Source of the DNA: CAVQYV01 sp963718295 [NCBI: uncultured Methylomirabilota bacterium]
GTDB taxonomy: Bacteria; Methylomirabilota; Methylomirabilia; CAVQYV01
NCBI GenBank assembly: GCA_963718295.1
Contig: CAVQYV010000011.1
Coordinates: 124,001-188,000, forward strand
DNA: 64,000 bases
Direction of reading: 5' to 3'
Numbering within the stretch: position 1 is the first letter of the stretch; every line of letters starts with the position of its first letter. Under the pieces are notes generated by a model, which was not told the DNA's origin, did not search any database, and saw nothing but the letters and a program-made list of their open reading frames with translations. Of the stretch, positions 34,565-44,304 are shown one piece after another. The position numbers and the translations under genes were made by a program.

Positions 34565-35425
34565 TTGGAGAGGAATCCCTTCGATATCGAGAAGATCGAC
34601 ATTGCCTGGTGCCCTGGATGTGGTAATTTCAGCATTCTCAAGGTTCTGAAAGAGGCCCTTCAAGAACTCCGGATCATGCCGGAAAACCTTGTGATCGTTT
34701 CTGGGATTGGCCAGGCGGCAAAGGCCCCTCATTATCTTCGCACGAATTTCTTCAATGGACTGCACGGAAGGGCACTTCCCGTGGCTACCGCAATCAAAGC
34801 CTCCAATCCGGATTTGGTGGTAATCGCAGAAAGTGGCGATGGGGATATGTATGGGGAAGGGGGCAACCACTTCACGCATTGCATCCGCAGGAATCCGGAT
34901 CTTACCAATATTGTCCACAATAATATGGTGTATGGCCTCACCAAAGGCCAGGCTTCACCTACCAGTCAAATTGGTTTCAAAACTCCGCTGCAGGTGAAGG
35001 GGGTATCGAATGATCCGTTCAATCCGATCTCGGTAGCGATCGCCCTGGACGCTTCATTTGTTGCCAGGGCCTTCGCCGGTGATCCCATTCAGACCAAGGA
35101 GATTTTGAAGAAGGCCATATCACACCACGGCTATGCACTGGTAGACATCTTTCAGCCGTGTGTCTCCTTCAACAAGGTGAATACCTATCAATGGTTCAAA
35201 GAACATACCTATCCTCTGGAAGAGGCGTACGATCCTACCGATCGAATTGCAGCCTTTGCGAAATCGTTAGAAAAGGATAGATTTCCCTTGGGAGTGATAT
35301 ATACGAATCCCAACCGGGTTCCATTTGAGGAGGGACTTCCTGTGTATGGGGAAAGCAGGGAGCCCTTATTTAGAAGGGTCGTGAGGGAGGAAAAGATCGC
35401 CAACCTAATCGCTTCTAAGACCTGA
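34565..35425 (+). CDS. korB: 2-oxoacid:ferredoxin oxidoreductase beta subunit
   Basis: A 286-residue KorB-type subunit. It has [11 protein letters not shown] near the N-terminus, the thiamine pyrophosphate/Mg motif [15 protein letters not shown], and [15 protein letters not shown]. It would bind TPP and a [4Fe-4S] cluster and work with the alpha subunit encoded at 9697-11409. The start is TTG at 34565, with GGAGAGGGGG about 14 bp upstream, a rather long spacing. It is followed by a thioesterase. No ferredoxin-type delta subunit is seen next to it. Confidence 0.88.
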   Translation: MERNPFDIEKIDIAWCPGCGNFSILKVLKEALQELRIMPENLVIVSGIGQAAKAPHYLRTNFFNGLHGRALPVATAIKASNPDLVVIAESGDGDMYGEGGNHFTHCIRRNPDLTNIVHNNMVYGLTKGQASPTSQIGFKTPLQVKGVSNDPFNPISVAIALDASFVARAFAGDPIQTKEILKKAISHHGYALVDIFQPCVSFNKVNTYQWFKEHTYPLEEAYDPTDRIAAFAKSLEKDRFPLGVIYTNPNRVPFEEGLPVYGESREPLFRRVVREEKIANLIASKT

Positions 35426-35497
35426 GTCGGCTCCTGCCAAGGCAATTGGCAGCGTTGGGCAACGGGGCGTTAGATTTGGGGGTGACAGGAGGCAGCC

Positions 35498-35902
35498 ATG
35501 GATTTTGTCGATGATGGGATGTGCTTTGCCTGCGGTAAAGGCAATGTGGAGGGTCTACAGCTTGATTTCACCCTCCTTGAGGACGGGAAGATTCGCACTG
35601 AGTTCACTCCGGCCAAGAAGTTCCAGGGCTTCAGGGATATCCTCCATGGGGGCATCATGGCCGTGCTATTGGACGAAACGATGATCCATCTGGCCTTCCG
35701 CAGGGGAGAAAAGGTGGTCACGGGAAAAATTGAAATGAGACTTCGCAAGCCGGCAAAGATTGGAGAGAAGATTATAGTCACCGCCCAACAGATTTCTGAT
35801 TCGAAAAGGACTCTTGAGTTAGCGGCTGAGGCGAAGACGACGGACGGAGATCTATTGGCGGAAGGAAGGGCCACCATGGTGAGGGTTCAGGAGGGGACAT
35901 AG
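35498..35902 (+). CDS. PaaI-type hot-dog thioesterase
   Basis: A 134-residue single hot-dog domain. The helix signature is DILHGGIMAVLLDETM, typical of PaaI/4HBT acyl-CoA thioesterases. The N-terminal CFACGK adds a short Cys pair seen in some family members. It lies 73 bp after korB and probably hydrolyses an acyl-CoA; the substrate is unknown. Confidence 0.85.
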   Translation: MDFVDDGMCFACGKGNVEGLQLDFTLLEDGKIRTEFTPAKKFQGFRDILHGGIMAVLLDETMIHLAFRRGEKVVTGKIEMRLRKPAKIGEKIIVTAQQISDSKRTLELAAEAKTTDGDLLAEGRATMVRVQEGT

Positions 35903-35922
35903 AGGTCGGGGAAAGGCGTCCA

Positions 35923-36729
35923 ATGAAAACGTACAGGCCCATCACCTTGCTCACCGATTTTGGACCGGACGACCCATTCGTCGGAATCATGAAGGGTGTC
36001 ATTCTGGGGATCGTCCCCCAGGTCTCCATCATCGATCTTTGTCACGGCCTACCCAGTTACGATATTGCCCAAGCCGCCTTCTTGCTCCACATCTCCTATC
36101 CCTATTTCCCTCCGGAGACGATTCACGTCGTTGTCGTGGACCCGGGCGTTGGCAGTCCCCGTCGTCCTTTGCTGGTTGCTGCAGATAATTGTTTTTTCAT
36201 CGCCCCCGACAACGGGGTGCTCAGCTATATCCTATCCGGCACCCGAGAGGTAAGGGTCTTCGAGATCACAGCAAGTCACTATTTCCTCTCACCGCTCAGC
36301 TCCACCTTTCATGGCCGCGATGTATTTGCCCCTGTGGCCGCCTACCTGAGCAAGGGAATGGATGTAGAAGTATTTGGCGAACAAATTCAGGACGTTACGA
36401 CCTTCCCCATTTCCGTCCCCCAATGGAAAGGCGAGAGGACCCTGGTGGGAGAAATCGTTCATGTCGATCGATTTGGAAATCTCCTTACCAATATCAGTCA
36501 TGAGGCTCTAACCCAATTCCGCGAAGGGAAAGGGGCGTGCCAGCTTACCGTGGGGATCGGTGAGACCCAGATCCTGGGCCTGCGCTCCTTCTTCGGTGAA
36601 GGGGAAAAGGGGAAAGCAGAAGCGATCATGGGGAGCCTTGGTTACCTGGAAATCTTCGTAAGAGAGGGCAACGCGAGTTCAGTTACCGGAAAGAGGAGAG
36701 GGGACGGGGTTAGGGTGATCCTCTCCTGA
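35923..36729 (+). CDS. SAM hydroxide adenosyltransferase (DUF62 family)
   Basis: A 268-residue member of the DUF62/SAM-dependent chlorinase-fluorinase superfamily. Motifs: LLTDFGPDDPFVGIMKGV, IIDLCHGLPSYDI, VVVVDPGVGSPRR, PDNGVLS and FHGRDVFAPVAAYL. Ordinary bacterial members hydrolyse S-adenosylmethionine to adenosine and methionine using hydroxide rather than halide. The C-terminal HVDRFGNLLTNI is also conserved. No halogenase-specific feature is apparent. Confidence 0.88.
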   Translation: MKTYRPITLLTDFGPDDPFVGIMKGVILGIVPQVSIIDLCHGLPSYDIAQAAFLLHISYPYFPPETIHVVVVDPGVGSPRRPLLVAADNCFFIAPDNGVLSYILSGTREVRVFEITASHYFLSPLSSTFHGRDVFAPVAAYLSKGMDVEVFGEQIQDVTTFPISVPQWKGERTLVGEIVHVDRFGNLLTNISHEALTQFREGKGACQLTVGIGETQILGLRSFFGEGEKGKAEAIMGSLGYLEIFVREGNASSVTGKRRGDGVRVILS

Positions 36730-36755
36730 ACCAGGATCTTTAACCGGGAGTCCAA

Positions 36756-39027
36756 ATGGATAGCTCAGATCATCCACTCTACGTGGCGCTATTTTGGCAC
36801 CTTCATCAGCCATTCTATAAGGATTTGTCGACCGGGGAATATTGGCTGCCGTGGGTTCGATTACATGCGATCAAGGACTACTACGGAATGGCCCAGATCG
36901 CCAAGGAATTCCCCCATCTTCGTCTCAACTTCAATCTGGTTCCCTCCCTTCTGGAACAACTAGAGGACTATGCCAATCACGGCGGGACTGACAGGGCGTT
37001 GCAACTCAGCCTGAAATCACCGCGGGATCTCGACCCCGAGGAAAAGGTGAGCATCCTTGATCACTTCTTCTCCGCGAATTGGGAGACCATGATTGCGCCA
37101 TTTCCCCGCTATCGGGAGTTGCTGGAAAAGAGAGGCAGGATGGAAGACAGGCGAAAATGGAGTGAGATTCAACGCTACTTCTCGAACCAGGATTTTGAGG
37201 ATATCCAGGTGTGGTTCAATTTGACCTGGTTCAATTTCGCTCTTCGGGAGACTGATCCGTTTCTTAAAGGTTTGGTGCAGAAGGGCAGGAACTATTCGGA
37301 AGAGGAGAAACTCCAGCTGTTGGCCAAACAAAGAGAAGTCATCCAGCAGGTGATTCCCCTGTACCGTGAGCTCTTCCTCAACGGCCAGATTGAAATCACC
37401 ACGAGCCCCTACTTTCATCCCATCCTTCCCTTGCTTTGCGACACCGATGTCGCCAAGGAATCGAGCCCTGACATGATCCTTCCCAAGTCCCGGTTCCGTC
37501 ATTCTGAGGATGCCCTCCTCCAGATGAAAAGGGGTCTGGAGGCCCATTTTCGCCACTTCAAGCGTCCTGTCCAAGGGATGTGGCCCCCGGAGGGGGCCGT
37601 CAGTCAGGAGATGGCTCAACTGGCTGCAAGTGTGGGCTTTCGATGGATGGCCACTGATGAAGAAATCCTCTTCCGTTCCCTGGAGTTACCTTTGCGCGAG
37701 GAGGCTCATACCGGAATGGGTCACTTCAAGCTCTTGTATCAGCCTGTTGCACTCCGGGGTTCAAACTTCAAGCTGGACTTGGTATTCAGAGATCACGTCC
37801 TCTCCGATCTCATCGGTTTCACCTATGCCCGTTGGGATCCGAAGGCGGCAGCGAAGGACTTCTTGGGGCGGCTTCATCAGATACAAAGCCGGCTCAAAAG
37901 CTCCAGACACGATGGTCCTTTCCTGGTTACCATCATACTGGATGGGGAAAATGCCTGGGAATACTATCCGAACGATGGAAGGGACTTCCTGTCCTCCCTG
38001 TATGAGGGTTTGAGGTGGGAAAACGGCCTACAATCGACTCAGGTCAGCGAATTCCTGGAGAGATTTCCACCCCGCCATGAGATAGGCCGGATCGCGTCGG
38101 GATCCTGGATCAATCATAATTTTCGCGTCTGGATTGGTCACCCCGAGGATAATGCTGCATGGGATCTACTGGGGCGTACGCGGGACGACTTGGTCTCCCT
38201 GGAGAAGACCTCCCCCGAAACAAAGATGCAGGGGGGAGGGGGATCCGGAATCCGGGTCACTGCAAAAGGCTTGGGAAGAGGTCTACATCGCGGAAGGAAG
38301 CGATTGGTGCTGGTGGTACGGGGATGATCACAGCTCGGGAATGGACGAGGAGTTTGATGGCCTATTTCGGAAACACCTGATGAATGTCTATTCCTTCATG
38401 GGAACCCCGGTGCCGGACCGGCTGTATATTCCCTTGACCCAAAAAAGGGAAAAGGCTGATCTCACCTTTGAACCCGCTGGCTTCATCGATCCGTTGATCG
38501 ACGGCAGGATCACCAATTACTTCGAGTGGATCCTTGCTGACTCCTACCAGACCTCCAGGGCAGGAGATGCCATGCACCCCTCTCGTGCCCGGATAGAAGG
38601 TATCTATGTGGGCTTCAATCCCCACAAAATATTCCTGCGGATCGACATGGAAGGGGACTCCCTGAAAGAGGAGGAGGCTTCGGGATTCTCCCTCCAGGTG
38701 AGTTTCCTGGCTCCAATTCCGGTCCGACTGAAGTTGGGCCTTGAGGTCAAGGGGGATTCAGTGCCTGTGAGACTGGATGAGCTGGACTCATCAGTCCGGG
38801 CCGATCCCTCGGGAGGAATGACGCCCGTGGGCCTGGAGGTCGCTGTGGGCAGGATCATTGAACTGGGAATCCCCCTTGAAGCCCTGAAGGTTGAAAGCGG
38901 TCAGGAGATTCAATTTGCCGTTGGACTTCAGCAGAATGGGACCGAGTGGGAAAGGTGGCCAAGATCGAGTTGTTTCAAGGTAAGAGTGCCATCTAAGGAA
39001 TCTATCGCAGATCTTTGGCAGGCATGA
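36756..39027 (+). pseudogene. GH57 glycoside hydrolase, frameshifted
   Basis: Two frames encode one family-57 glycosidase of ~756 residues. The first (36756 to ~38230) contains FWHLHQPFY (motif 1), GMWPPEGAVS and ILDGENAWEYY. The second (to 39027) contains EVYIAEGSDWCWWYGDDH, RKHLMNVY and a C-terminal beta-rich domain. They are joined if one base is removed near the G6 run of ATGCAGGGGGGAGGG (about 38226-38240). GH57 enzymes act on alpha-glucans such as glycogen or starch. This may be a real single insertion or a sequencing error in a homopolymer; all catalytic motifs remain. Confidence 0.85.
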
Positions 39028-39086
39028 GTGACAGGAGGAATCTTAACTTCGTATAATGAATATTATGTAAACTATTACCCCTGAAC

Positions 39087-39572
39087 CTACATCCGGAACT
39101 TTCCAAAATCCTCCGGCTTCAGATTTTCAAGCCAATCTCTCCATCTATCGTTCTCCTCCTTCTCATCGCTCACATCGATGCTTTTGGCCTTATTGATCAC
39201 GTCTTCCACCACGAAAATGGGCGCGTTCACCCGCAGGGCAATTGCGATGGCGTCGCTCGGACGTGAATCTACCATGATGGGGTTTCCGTTGACGGAAATC
39301 TCGATCACGGCATAGAAAGTATTATCCCTCAAATCGTTAATGATCACTTGATGAACTGTGGCGCCTAAATGCTCCAGGATGTTCTTGATCAAATCATGGG
39401 TCATTGGACGCGGCGTGGCAATCTTCTCCAGTTCCAAGGCGATCGCATTGGCCTCGAATATCCCCACCCAAATGGGGAGCGCCTTCCGGTCATCCACATC
39501 CTTGAGGATGATAATGGGCATATTGGTAATGGGATCCAGCGCCAATCCCCGAACCATCATCTTGACTAACAT
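39087..39572 (-). CDS. Bifunctional nuclease family protein (DUF151)
   Basis: A 161-residue protein of the DUF151/BFN family. Signatures: [40 protein letters not shown] and [12 protein letters not shown]. The C-terminus is an acidic tail. Family members have reported nuclease activity, but the role in bacteria is not settled. It follows the HIT gene with a 1-bp gap. Confidence 0.88.
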   Translation of the reverse strand: MLVKMMVRGLALDPITNMPIIILKDVDDRKALPIWVGIFEANAIALELEKIATPRPMTHDLIKNILEHLGATVHQVIINDLRDNTFYAVIEISVNGNPIMVDSRPSDAIAIALRVNAPIFVVEDVINKAKSIDVSDEKEENDRWRDWLENLKPEDFGKFRM

Positions 39573-39573
39573 T

Positions 39574-40092
39574 CTATTCGCCTCCCGCGGATCTCAAGTC
39601 CATCTCAGGAAGCCTGAAGAGGTGAAAGAGCCTTTCGTAGGTGGAATCGAGGTGCTCTGAGATCACCTTAGTATTCCCCAAAATGGGCATGAAATTCGTA
39701 TCTCCCACCCATCGAGGCACGATATGAAGGTGAATATGGTCGGCGATGCCTGCGCCAGCTGCCCTTCCCACATTCAGGCCGAGGTTGAACCCCTCGGCGG
39801 AAAGCTCCGTCCTCAGAATTGCCTCCGTTCTCTTGGCCAGTTCCATCATCTCCGCCATTTCATCGGAACTCAGGGCCGATAGACTGTCCAGGTGGCGGTA
39901 CGGACAGATCATGAGATGGCCATTATTGTAGGGGAACAAGTTCAGAAGGATGAAACAATGTTGTCCCCGGAAGATGATCAGGTTCTCCCTATCTTCCGAC
40001 GCGCGGGGCTTCTCGCAGAGGATACAACCCTGCAGCAACTGCGTGGTCTTTTCGATGTAAGGCTTCCTCCAGGGAGCCCAAAGGATTTCCAT
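39574..40092 (-). CDS. HIT-family hydrolase/AP4A phosphorylase-like
   Basis: A 172-residue histidine-triad protein. The triad is [10 protein letters not shown]. The N-terminal [12 protein letters not shown] and CILCEK fit the Ap4A-phosphorylase-like branch; the Cys pair may bind zinc. It acts on nucleotide conjugates such as diadenosine tetraphosphate. It precedes the bifunctional nuclease in one operon. Confidence 0.88.
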   Translation of the reverse strand: MEILWAPWRKPYIEKTTQLLQGCILCEKPRASEDRENLIIFRGQHCFILLNLFPYNNGHLMICPYRHLDSLSALSSDEMAEMMELAKRTEAILRTELSAEGFNLGLNVGRAAGAGIADHIHLHIVPRWVGDTNFMPILGNTKVISEHLDSTYERLFHLFRLPEMDLRSAGGE

Positions 40093-40102
40093 TAGTCGAT
40101 AT

Positions 40103-40384
40103 CTAACCGTCTATGAGGTTCTTGAGCTCCTTGCCTGGCTTGAAATAGGGGGCACGCTTCGCTGGGACCTGGACGGGCTTGCCGGTTTGGGGGTTACGGC
40201 CTTGCCGGGCCCCCCTCTGTCTGACACGGAAGCTCCCAAAACCCCTCAGTTCCACCTTACCATCCTTTCTTGAGGATAAGGCCTCACCGATGCTCCTGAA
40301 TATTGTGGTCACGATGACCTCAGCATCTTTCTTGGTGAGATTTATGGATGCAGCCACCTTTTCAATCAGGTCCGCTTTAGTCAT
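40103..40384 (-). CDS. ihfB: Integration host factor beta-type HU/IHF protein
   Basis: A 93-residue nucleoid protein starting MTKADLIEKVAASINLTKKD, with ELRGFGSFRVR and GRNPQTGKPVQVPAKRAPYF, which resemble IHF beta. The ATG at 40384 has GGGGAG upstream; the longer open frame to 40555 is not supported. Its position after rpsA and sppA is the usual ihfB location. It probably dimerises with the alpha-type protein at 5412-5699. Confidence 0.9.
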   Translation of the reverse strand: MTKADLIEKVAASINLTKKDAEVIVTTIFRSIGEALSSRKDGKVELRGFGSFRVRQRGARQGRNPQTGKPVQVPAKRAPYFKPGKELKNLIDG

Positions 40385-40517
40385 GTTCCGATCTCCCCAT
40401 GTCGTCAATTGGATGCAGATTCCGTGCATATTCCAAGTGAAGTTCCCCGCCCATAGGGTAAAACCCACAAGGAATGAAATATGTCCAACCGTGTTATGCT
40501 TATGCGCCTTGCCCTCA

Positions 40518-40539
40518 CCTGCAAGGAGCGTCTTGCAGG
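40518..40539. terminator. Hairpin between sppA and ihfB
   Basis: CCTGCAAG (40518-40525) and CTTGCAGG (40532-40539) form an 8-bp stem with a 6-nt loop, flanked by GCCCT and GCGGG. No T-tract follows on either strand, so it may be an attenuating or RNA-processing hairpin rather than a full terminator. Confidence 0.3.
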
Positions 40540-40589
40540 GCGGGACCCGGTTCAACCCATCAGGGTTCTTGTCTCTCCCGGGAGCGATT

Positions 40590-41474
40590 TCATCGCATCA
40601 AATAGTAAATCGATAGAGGTTGAGCTATCGGATCTGAGGTTTGGGCAGTAAGGAAGGAGAGGACTCGGGAACCAGCCATGCCCAGTAGAAACTTCCTCTT
40701 CTTTTCCTCGACAATCTTGGGCCGTCCCCGAATTCCCGTCACCCGAGCGGCGTAGGCAATTGCGTCGGAAAGGTCTCCCAGTTCATCTACCAGGCCCAAG
40801 CCCAGAGCCTGCCTGCCGGTGAATATCCTCCCATCGGCGATTTCCCTGACCTTCCCCTTATCCATTTTTCGTCCTCGAACCACTGCCTCGATGAATTGGT
40901 CATGGGCATCATCCAGTACCTCTTGGAAGATCTTCCGGTCCTCGGGAGATATCTCCTTCGTCATCGAACCCATGTCTTTGTGCTCACCGCTCTTGATGGT
41001 CACGGACCTTATTCCCACCTTGTCCAATAATCCCGAGACATTAGCCAGTTGCATGATGACTCCAATGCTCCCGGTGATAGATCCGGGATTGGCGAAAATC
41101 CGATCGGAGGCACAGGCAACGTAATATCCACCCGAGGCCGCCAGGCTTCCCATGGACACGATAACGGGCTTTTTGCGCTGAGATCTGATCTTGTCGAATT
41201 CCTCATAGATCTCCTGAGCTGCTGCTACTCCGCCTCCTGGACTATTGATTCGGACGACAAGAGCCTTGATCGCCTCATTATTCTGGTGCTTATCTAACTG
41301 CTCCAGGGTCTCCCTTGAATCCAGAATAGCGCCCTCAAGACGAATCAGCCCGATTTTCCCGGAACCAGAGTCCCTCTTGGCCATATAGAGGCTGAGCATA
41401 AAGAGGACTCCCAGGAAGACCAATCCCCCGCCAATGACCCAAGACAGTCCTCGCCCTAACTTTCCCATTTGCAT
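40590..41474 (-). CDS. sppA: Signal peptide peptidase SppA (short type)
   Basis: About 294 residues; an S49 serine peptidase that degrades cleaved signal peptides at the inner membrane. An N-terminal membrane anchor (VIGGGLVFLGVLFMLSLYMA) is followed by NSPGGGVAAAQEIY, the nucleophile region GSLAASGGYYVAC, NPGSITGSIGV and the catalytic Lys in IKSGEHKDMGS. I chose the ATG at 41474; TTG 41504 is an alternative. It lies between rpsA and ihfB, the common arrangement in Proteobacteria. Confidence 0.92.
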   Translation of the reverse strand: MQMGKLGRGLSWVIGGGLVFLGVLFMLSLYMAKRDSGSGKIGLIRLEGAILDSRETLEQLDKHQNNEAIKALVVRINSPGGGVAAAQEIYEEFDKIRSQRKKPVIVSMGSLAASGGYYVACASDRIFANPGSITGSIGVIMQLANVSGLLDKVGIRSVTIKSGEHKDMGSMTKEISPEDRKIFQEVLDDAHDQFIEAVVRGRKMDKGKVREIADGRIFTGRQALGLGLVDELGDLSDAIAYAARVTGIRGRPKIVEEKKRKFLLGMAGSRVLSFLTAQTSDPIAQPLSIYYLMR

Positions 41475-41547
41475 CTCACGATCCCAACCCTGGGGATGCC
41501 TCAAGCCTGACTTTCATCACGTGCTTGTTTTGGAAACCAACTTGCAT

Positions 41548-43323
41548 TCAGTCGAGGGAATCGGGTTGAAGGCCTTCTTCGAGGTCTTGGCCGCTGCCTT
41601 CCTGTAAACAAGCCTTGATGCTCAGGCCTATCTTCCTGTCATCCGTATCCAGTTTGATGATCTTCGCTATGATTTCCTGGTCGACGGAGACCACCTCCTC
41701 CGGCTTTGCCACTCTTTCCGGACGCATCTCGGAGATGTGGAGGAGACCCTCGATTCCATCCTCCAACTCCACAAATGCCCCGAATTCCATCAGCCGGACT
41801 ACCCTTCCTTTTACATTCATACCGACCTTGTATCTTTCGGGCACTACGGTCTGCCACGGGTCGGCCTGAGCCTGTTTCAAGCCCAGAGATATACGGTGAG
41901 CATTTTTGTCCACCCGAAGCACTAAAGTCTCCACCCAGTCTCCCTTTTTCAGAACCTCCGACGGGTGATGCACCCTCTTGGTCCAGGACATATCCGATAT
42001 ATGGATCAGACCGTCCAGGCCATCCTCCAGTTCGACAAATGCCCCATATTCGGTGAGGTTTCTCACTCTTCCCTTCACTCTCAGTCCCACCGGATACTTC
42101 TCCTCCACATAGATCCAAGGATTAGGTTCTGCTTGCTTCATGCCGAGTGAGATGCGCTTGGCCTTCTTGTCGATATCGAGAACCACCACCTCAATGATGT
42201 CGCCAATCGCCACAATTCTCGAAGGATGCTTGACCTTTTGCTTCCAGGACATCTCGGAGACGTGAACCAGGCCTTCGATTCCAGCTTCCAGCTCCACAAA
42301 AGCCCCATAATCTACAAGGCTGACTACCTTCCCCTTGACCTTCATTCCTACCGGATACCTCTCATCGGAGGATTCCCAAGGATCGGGGCTCTTTTGCTTC
42401 AGACCCAGAGAGACTCTCTGATTTTCGCGATCCAACTTCAATACCACCACTTCAATATCATCTCCCACCACGAAGAGTTCCGAAGGATGATTGATTCTGC
42501 CCCACGACATATCCGTGATGTGCAGCAGACCATCAATTCCTCCCAAATCCACAAAGGCACCGTATTCGGTAAGGTTTTTCACTTTTCCCCTGATCACCCT
42601 TCCTTCCTCGATGATGCCGAGCGTCCTCTCCCTTTCCGTCTTTCTTTCTTCCTCCAGGAAGGCTCTGCGGGAGAGCACGATATTGCCTCTTCGGGGATTC
42701 AGCTTGATAATCTTCATGGGGAGAATCTGGCCAACCAGCTTGTCGAGATCTTTCATCGGTCGCAGATCGATCTGGGACCCTGGAAGGAAGGCCTTGACGC
42801 CCACATCCACTATCAGGCCTCCTTTCGTCTTCCCCAGGATAATCCCTTGGACTACGCCACCTTTTTCATATACCTGCGAGATGTCCTCCCATACCTTGAT
42901 CTTTTCAGCCTTCTCCCGAGAGAGCACCACGATGCCCTCATTATCCTCTTTCTTTTCCAGGAAGACATCCACTTGGTCCCCAGCCTTGACTGTAATCTCG
43001 CCCAGGGCGTTTCTAAATTCCTCTAGGGGTATAGTTCCTTCTGATTTGTATCCAATATCAACTAATACAGCATCAGCCACTATATTGACAATAGTTCCCC
43101 GAATGATCTCCCCTTCCGAGAAATCCTTCATGCTCTTATGATACAGATCTCTCCACTCCTCCCCGCCACCTTGCAGGTGGGGCAATCCGACGCCCTCTCC
43201 TAACTTGCTGGTACCGCCGCCGTCAGAAAACGATTCCGAGAGACTTCGTTCCAAGGTCCCCCTTCCTCCGTTCTTTTGATTGCCCTCCTCCTTGTTCCTA
43301 AGCCCCTGAGCCTCTTCCATCAT
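41548..43323 (-). CDS. rpsA: 30S ribosomal protein S1
   Basis: A 591-residue protein with six S1/OB-fold RNA-binding repeats. The last four are very regular, with repeated GAFVELEDGIEGLLHISEMR-like units and HPSE or HPSR linkers. The first ~60 residues, before SEGEIIRGTIVN, are an extra polar extension of low complexity. S1 helps mRNA bind the small subunit. It is downstream of cmk-plsC-ispH as usual. Confidence 0.96.
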   Translation of the reverse strand: MMEEAQGLRNKEEGNQKNGGRGTLERSLSESFSDGGGTSKLGEGVGLPHLQGGGEEWRDLYHKSMKDFSEGEIIRGTIVNIVADAVLVDIGYKSEGTIPLEEFRNALGEITVKAGDQVDVFLEKKEDNEGIVVLSREKAEKIKVWEDISQVYEKGGVVQGIILGKTKGGLIVDVGVKAFLPGSQIDLRPMKDLDKLVGQILPMKIIKLNPRRGNIVLSRRAFLEEERKTERERTLGIIEEGRVIRGKVKNLTEYGAFVDLGGIDGLLHITDMSWGRINHPSELFVVGDDIEVVVLKLDRENQRVSLGLKQKSPDPWESSDERYPVGMKVKGKVVSLVDYGAFVELEAGIEGLVHVSEMSWKQKVKHPSRIVAIGDIIEVVVLDIDKKAKRISLGMKQAEPNPWIYVEEKYPVGLRVKGRVRNLTEYGAFVELEDGLDGLIHISDMSWTKRVHHPSEVLKKGDWVETLVLRVDKNAHRISLGLKQAQADPWQTVVPERYKVGMNVKGRVVRLMEFGAFVELEDGIEGLLHISEMRPERVAKPEEVVSVDQEIIAKIIKLDTDDRKIGLSIKACLQEGSGQDLEEGLQPDSLD

Positions 43324-43356
43324 TATCGGCAGTACCTCCTATGATCGTTCATGAAG

Positions 43357-44304
43357 TTAAGAAAACCATGGCGGGTTTCCTTTTTCCCGTTCAAAAACCA
43401 CCTCTTGTATCCGTTCCAAGACCTCGGAAATGACCCATTCCGGAGTGGATGCGCCGGCAGTCACCCCTATTTGGGACTTGTTCTTGACCCAAGCCAGATG
43501 TATCTCGCTGGGATCTTCAATGTGGTAGGTATCTGGAAGGATCTCGTGGCATGCTTCTGTGAGGCGACAAGTATTGGCGCTGTTCCTGCCACCCACCACC
43601 AAAAGAAGATCCACCTCTTTTGCCATCTGGAGAGCCACCTCTAAACGCTTGGCCGTGAAGTCACAGATGGTATTGAAGATCCTGAGCTCGTCCACTTCCG
43701 AAATCAGGAGATCTGCGACTTCCTGCAGGACGATTTTCCTCTGGGTGGTCTGTGATACCAACCCCACTCGCTTTCCCAGGTGAAGAGAAGTCAAATCCGA
43801 CGGGCCATTGATGACCTTCACTTTTGACTTGGCATAACCAAGGAGGGTTTGAACTTCCGCGTGCGCATGATCTCCGAGGAGCACCACCTGATATCCTTCT
43901 TTTTCTAACTGGGTGAGTTTCTCCTGCGCTTTCTTCACGAAGGGGCAAGTTGCATCGATGATTTGAGCCCCCCTCTCTTTCAGTTGCTCGAAGATCTTCG
44001 GGGATACGCCGTGAGAGCGGACCACTACCCGATCCCCCTCGGATAGCTCATTCGGACCGGCGATAACCCTCAATCCCTTGCCTTCAAGGAAGCCCACCAC
44101 CTGCGGGTTGTGGATCAATGGTCCCAATGAGTACAGGGGACCCCCCTTGACCTCAGTGGCAGACAAAGCAAGATTATATGCCCTCTGAACCCCGAAACAG
44201 AAGCCGGTTTTCTCCGCCACCAGGATCCTGATTGCCTTTGGATCTTTGAGAATACCTCTTGCCGCGGGAAGAGGACTCCCTCCCACTTTCCGTTCGGCCA
44301 TCAT
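43357..44304 (-). CDS. ispH: 4-hydroxy-3-methylbut-2-enyl diphosphate reductase IspH
   Basis: A 315-residue enzyme of the MEP pathway, which makes IPP and DMAPP. The three cluster cysteines are in TGFCFGVQRA, DATCPFVKKA and NTICDFTAKR. SLGPLIHNPQVV, VRSHGVS and VVGGRNSANT are also conserved. The first usable start is ATG 44304 (or 44301), so the gene overlaps the plsC coding region by about 130 bp, an unusual amount. About 25 residues precede the normal family start. Confidence 0.92.
   Translation of the reverse strand: MMAERKVGGSPLPAARGILKDPKAIRILVAEKTGFCFGVQRAYNLALSATEVKGGPLYSLGPLIHNPQVVGFLEGKGLRVIAGPNELSEGDRVVVRSHGVSPKIFEQLKERGAQIIDATCPFVKKAQEKLTQLEKEGYQVVLLGDHAHAEVQTLLGYAKSKVKVINGPSDLTSLHLGKRVGLVSQTTQRKIVLQEVADLLISEVDELRIFNTICDFTAKRLEVALQMAKEVDLLLVVGGRNSANTCRLTEACHEILPDTYHIEDPSEIHLAWVKNKSQIGVTAGASTPEWVISEVLERIQEVVFEREKGNPPWFS

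Noticed and set aside
35923-36729. A possible SAM fluorinase or chlorinase linked to secondary metabolism
   Set aside because: The motifs are those of the common SAM-hydroxide group; no halogenase-specific loop can be shown and it is not in the FAS/PKS cluster.
39043-39058. A loxP-like half site, TTAACTTCGTATAATG
   Set aside because: Only one arm matches (12 of 13) and no inverted arm follows at the right spacing; no recombinase is present. Coincidence in AT-rich DNA between convergent genes.
42226-43026. A 266-codon plus-strand frame inside rpsA
   Set aside because: Repetitive antisense translation of the S1 repeats.
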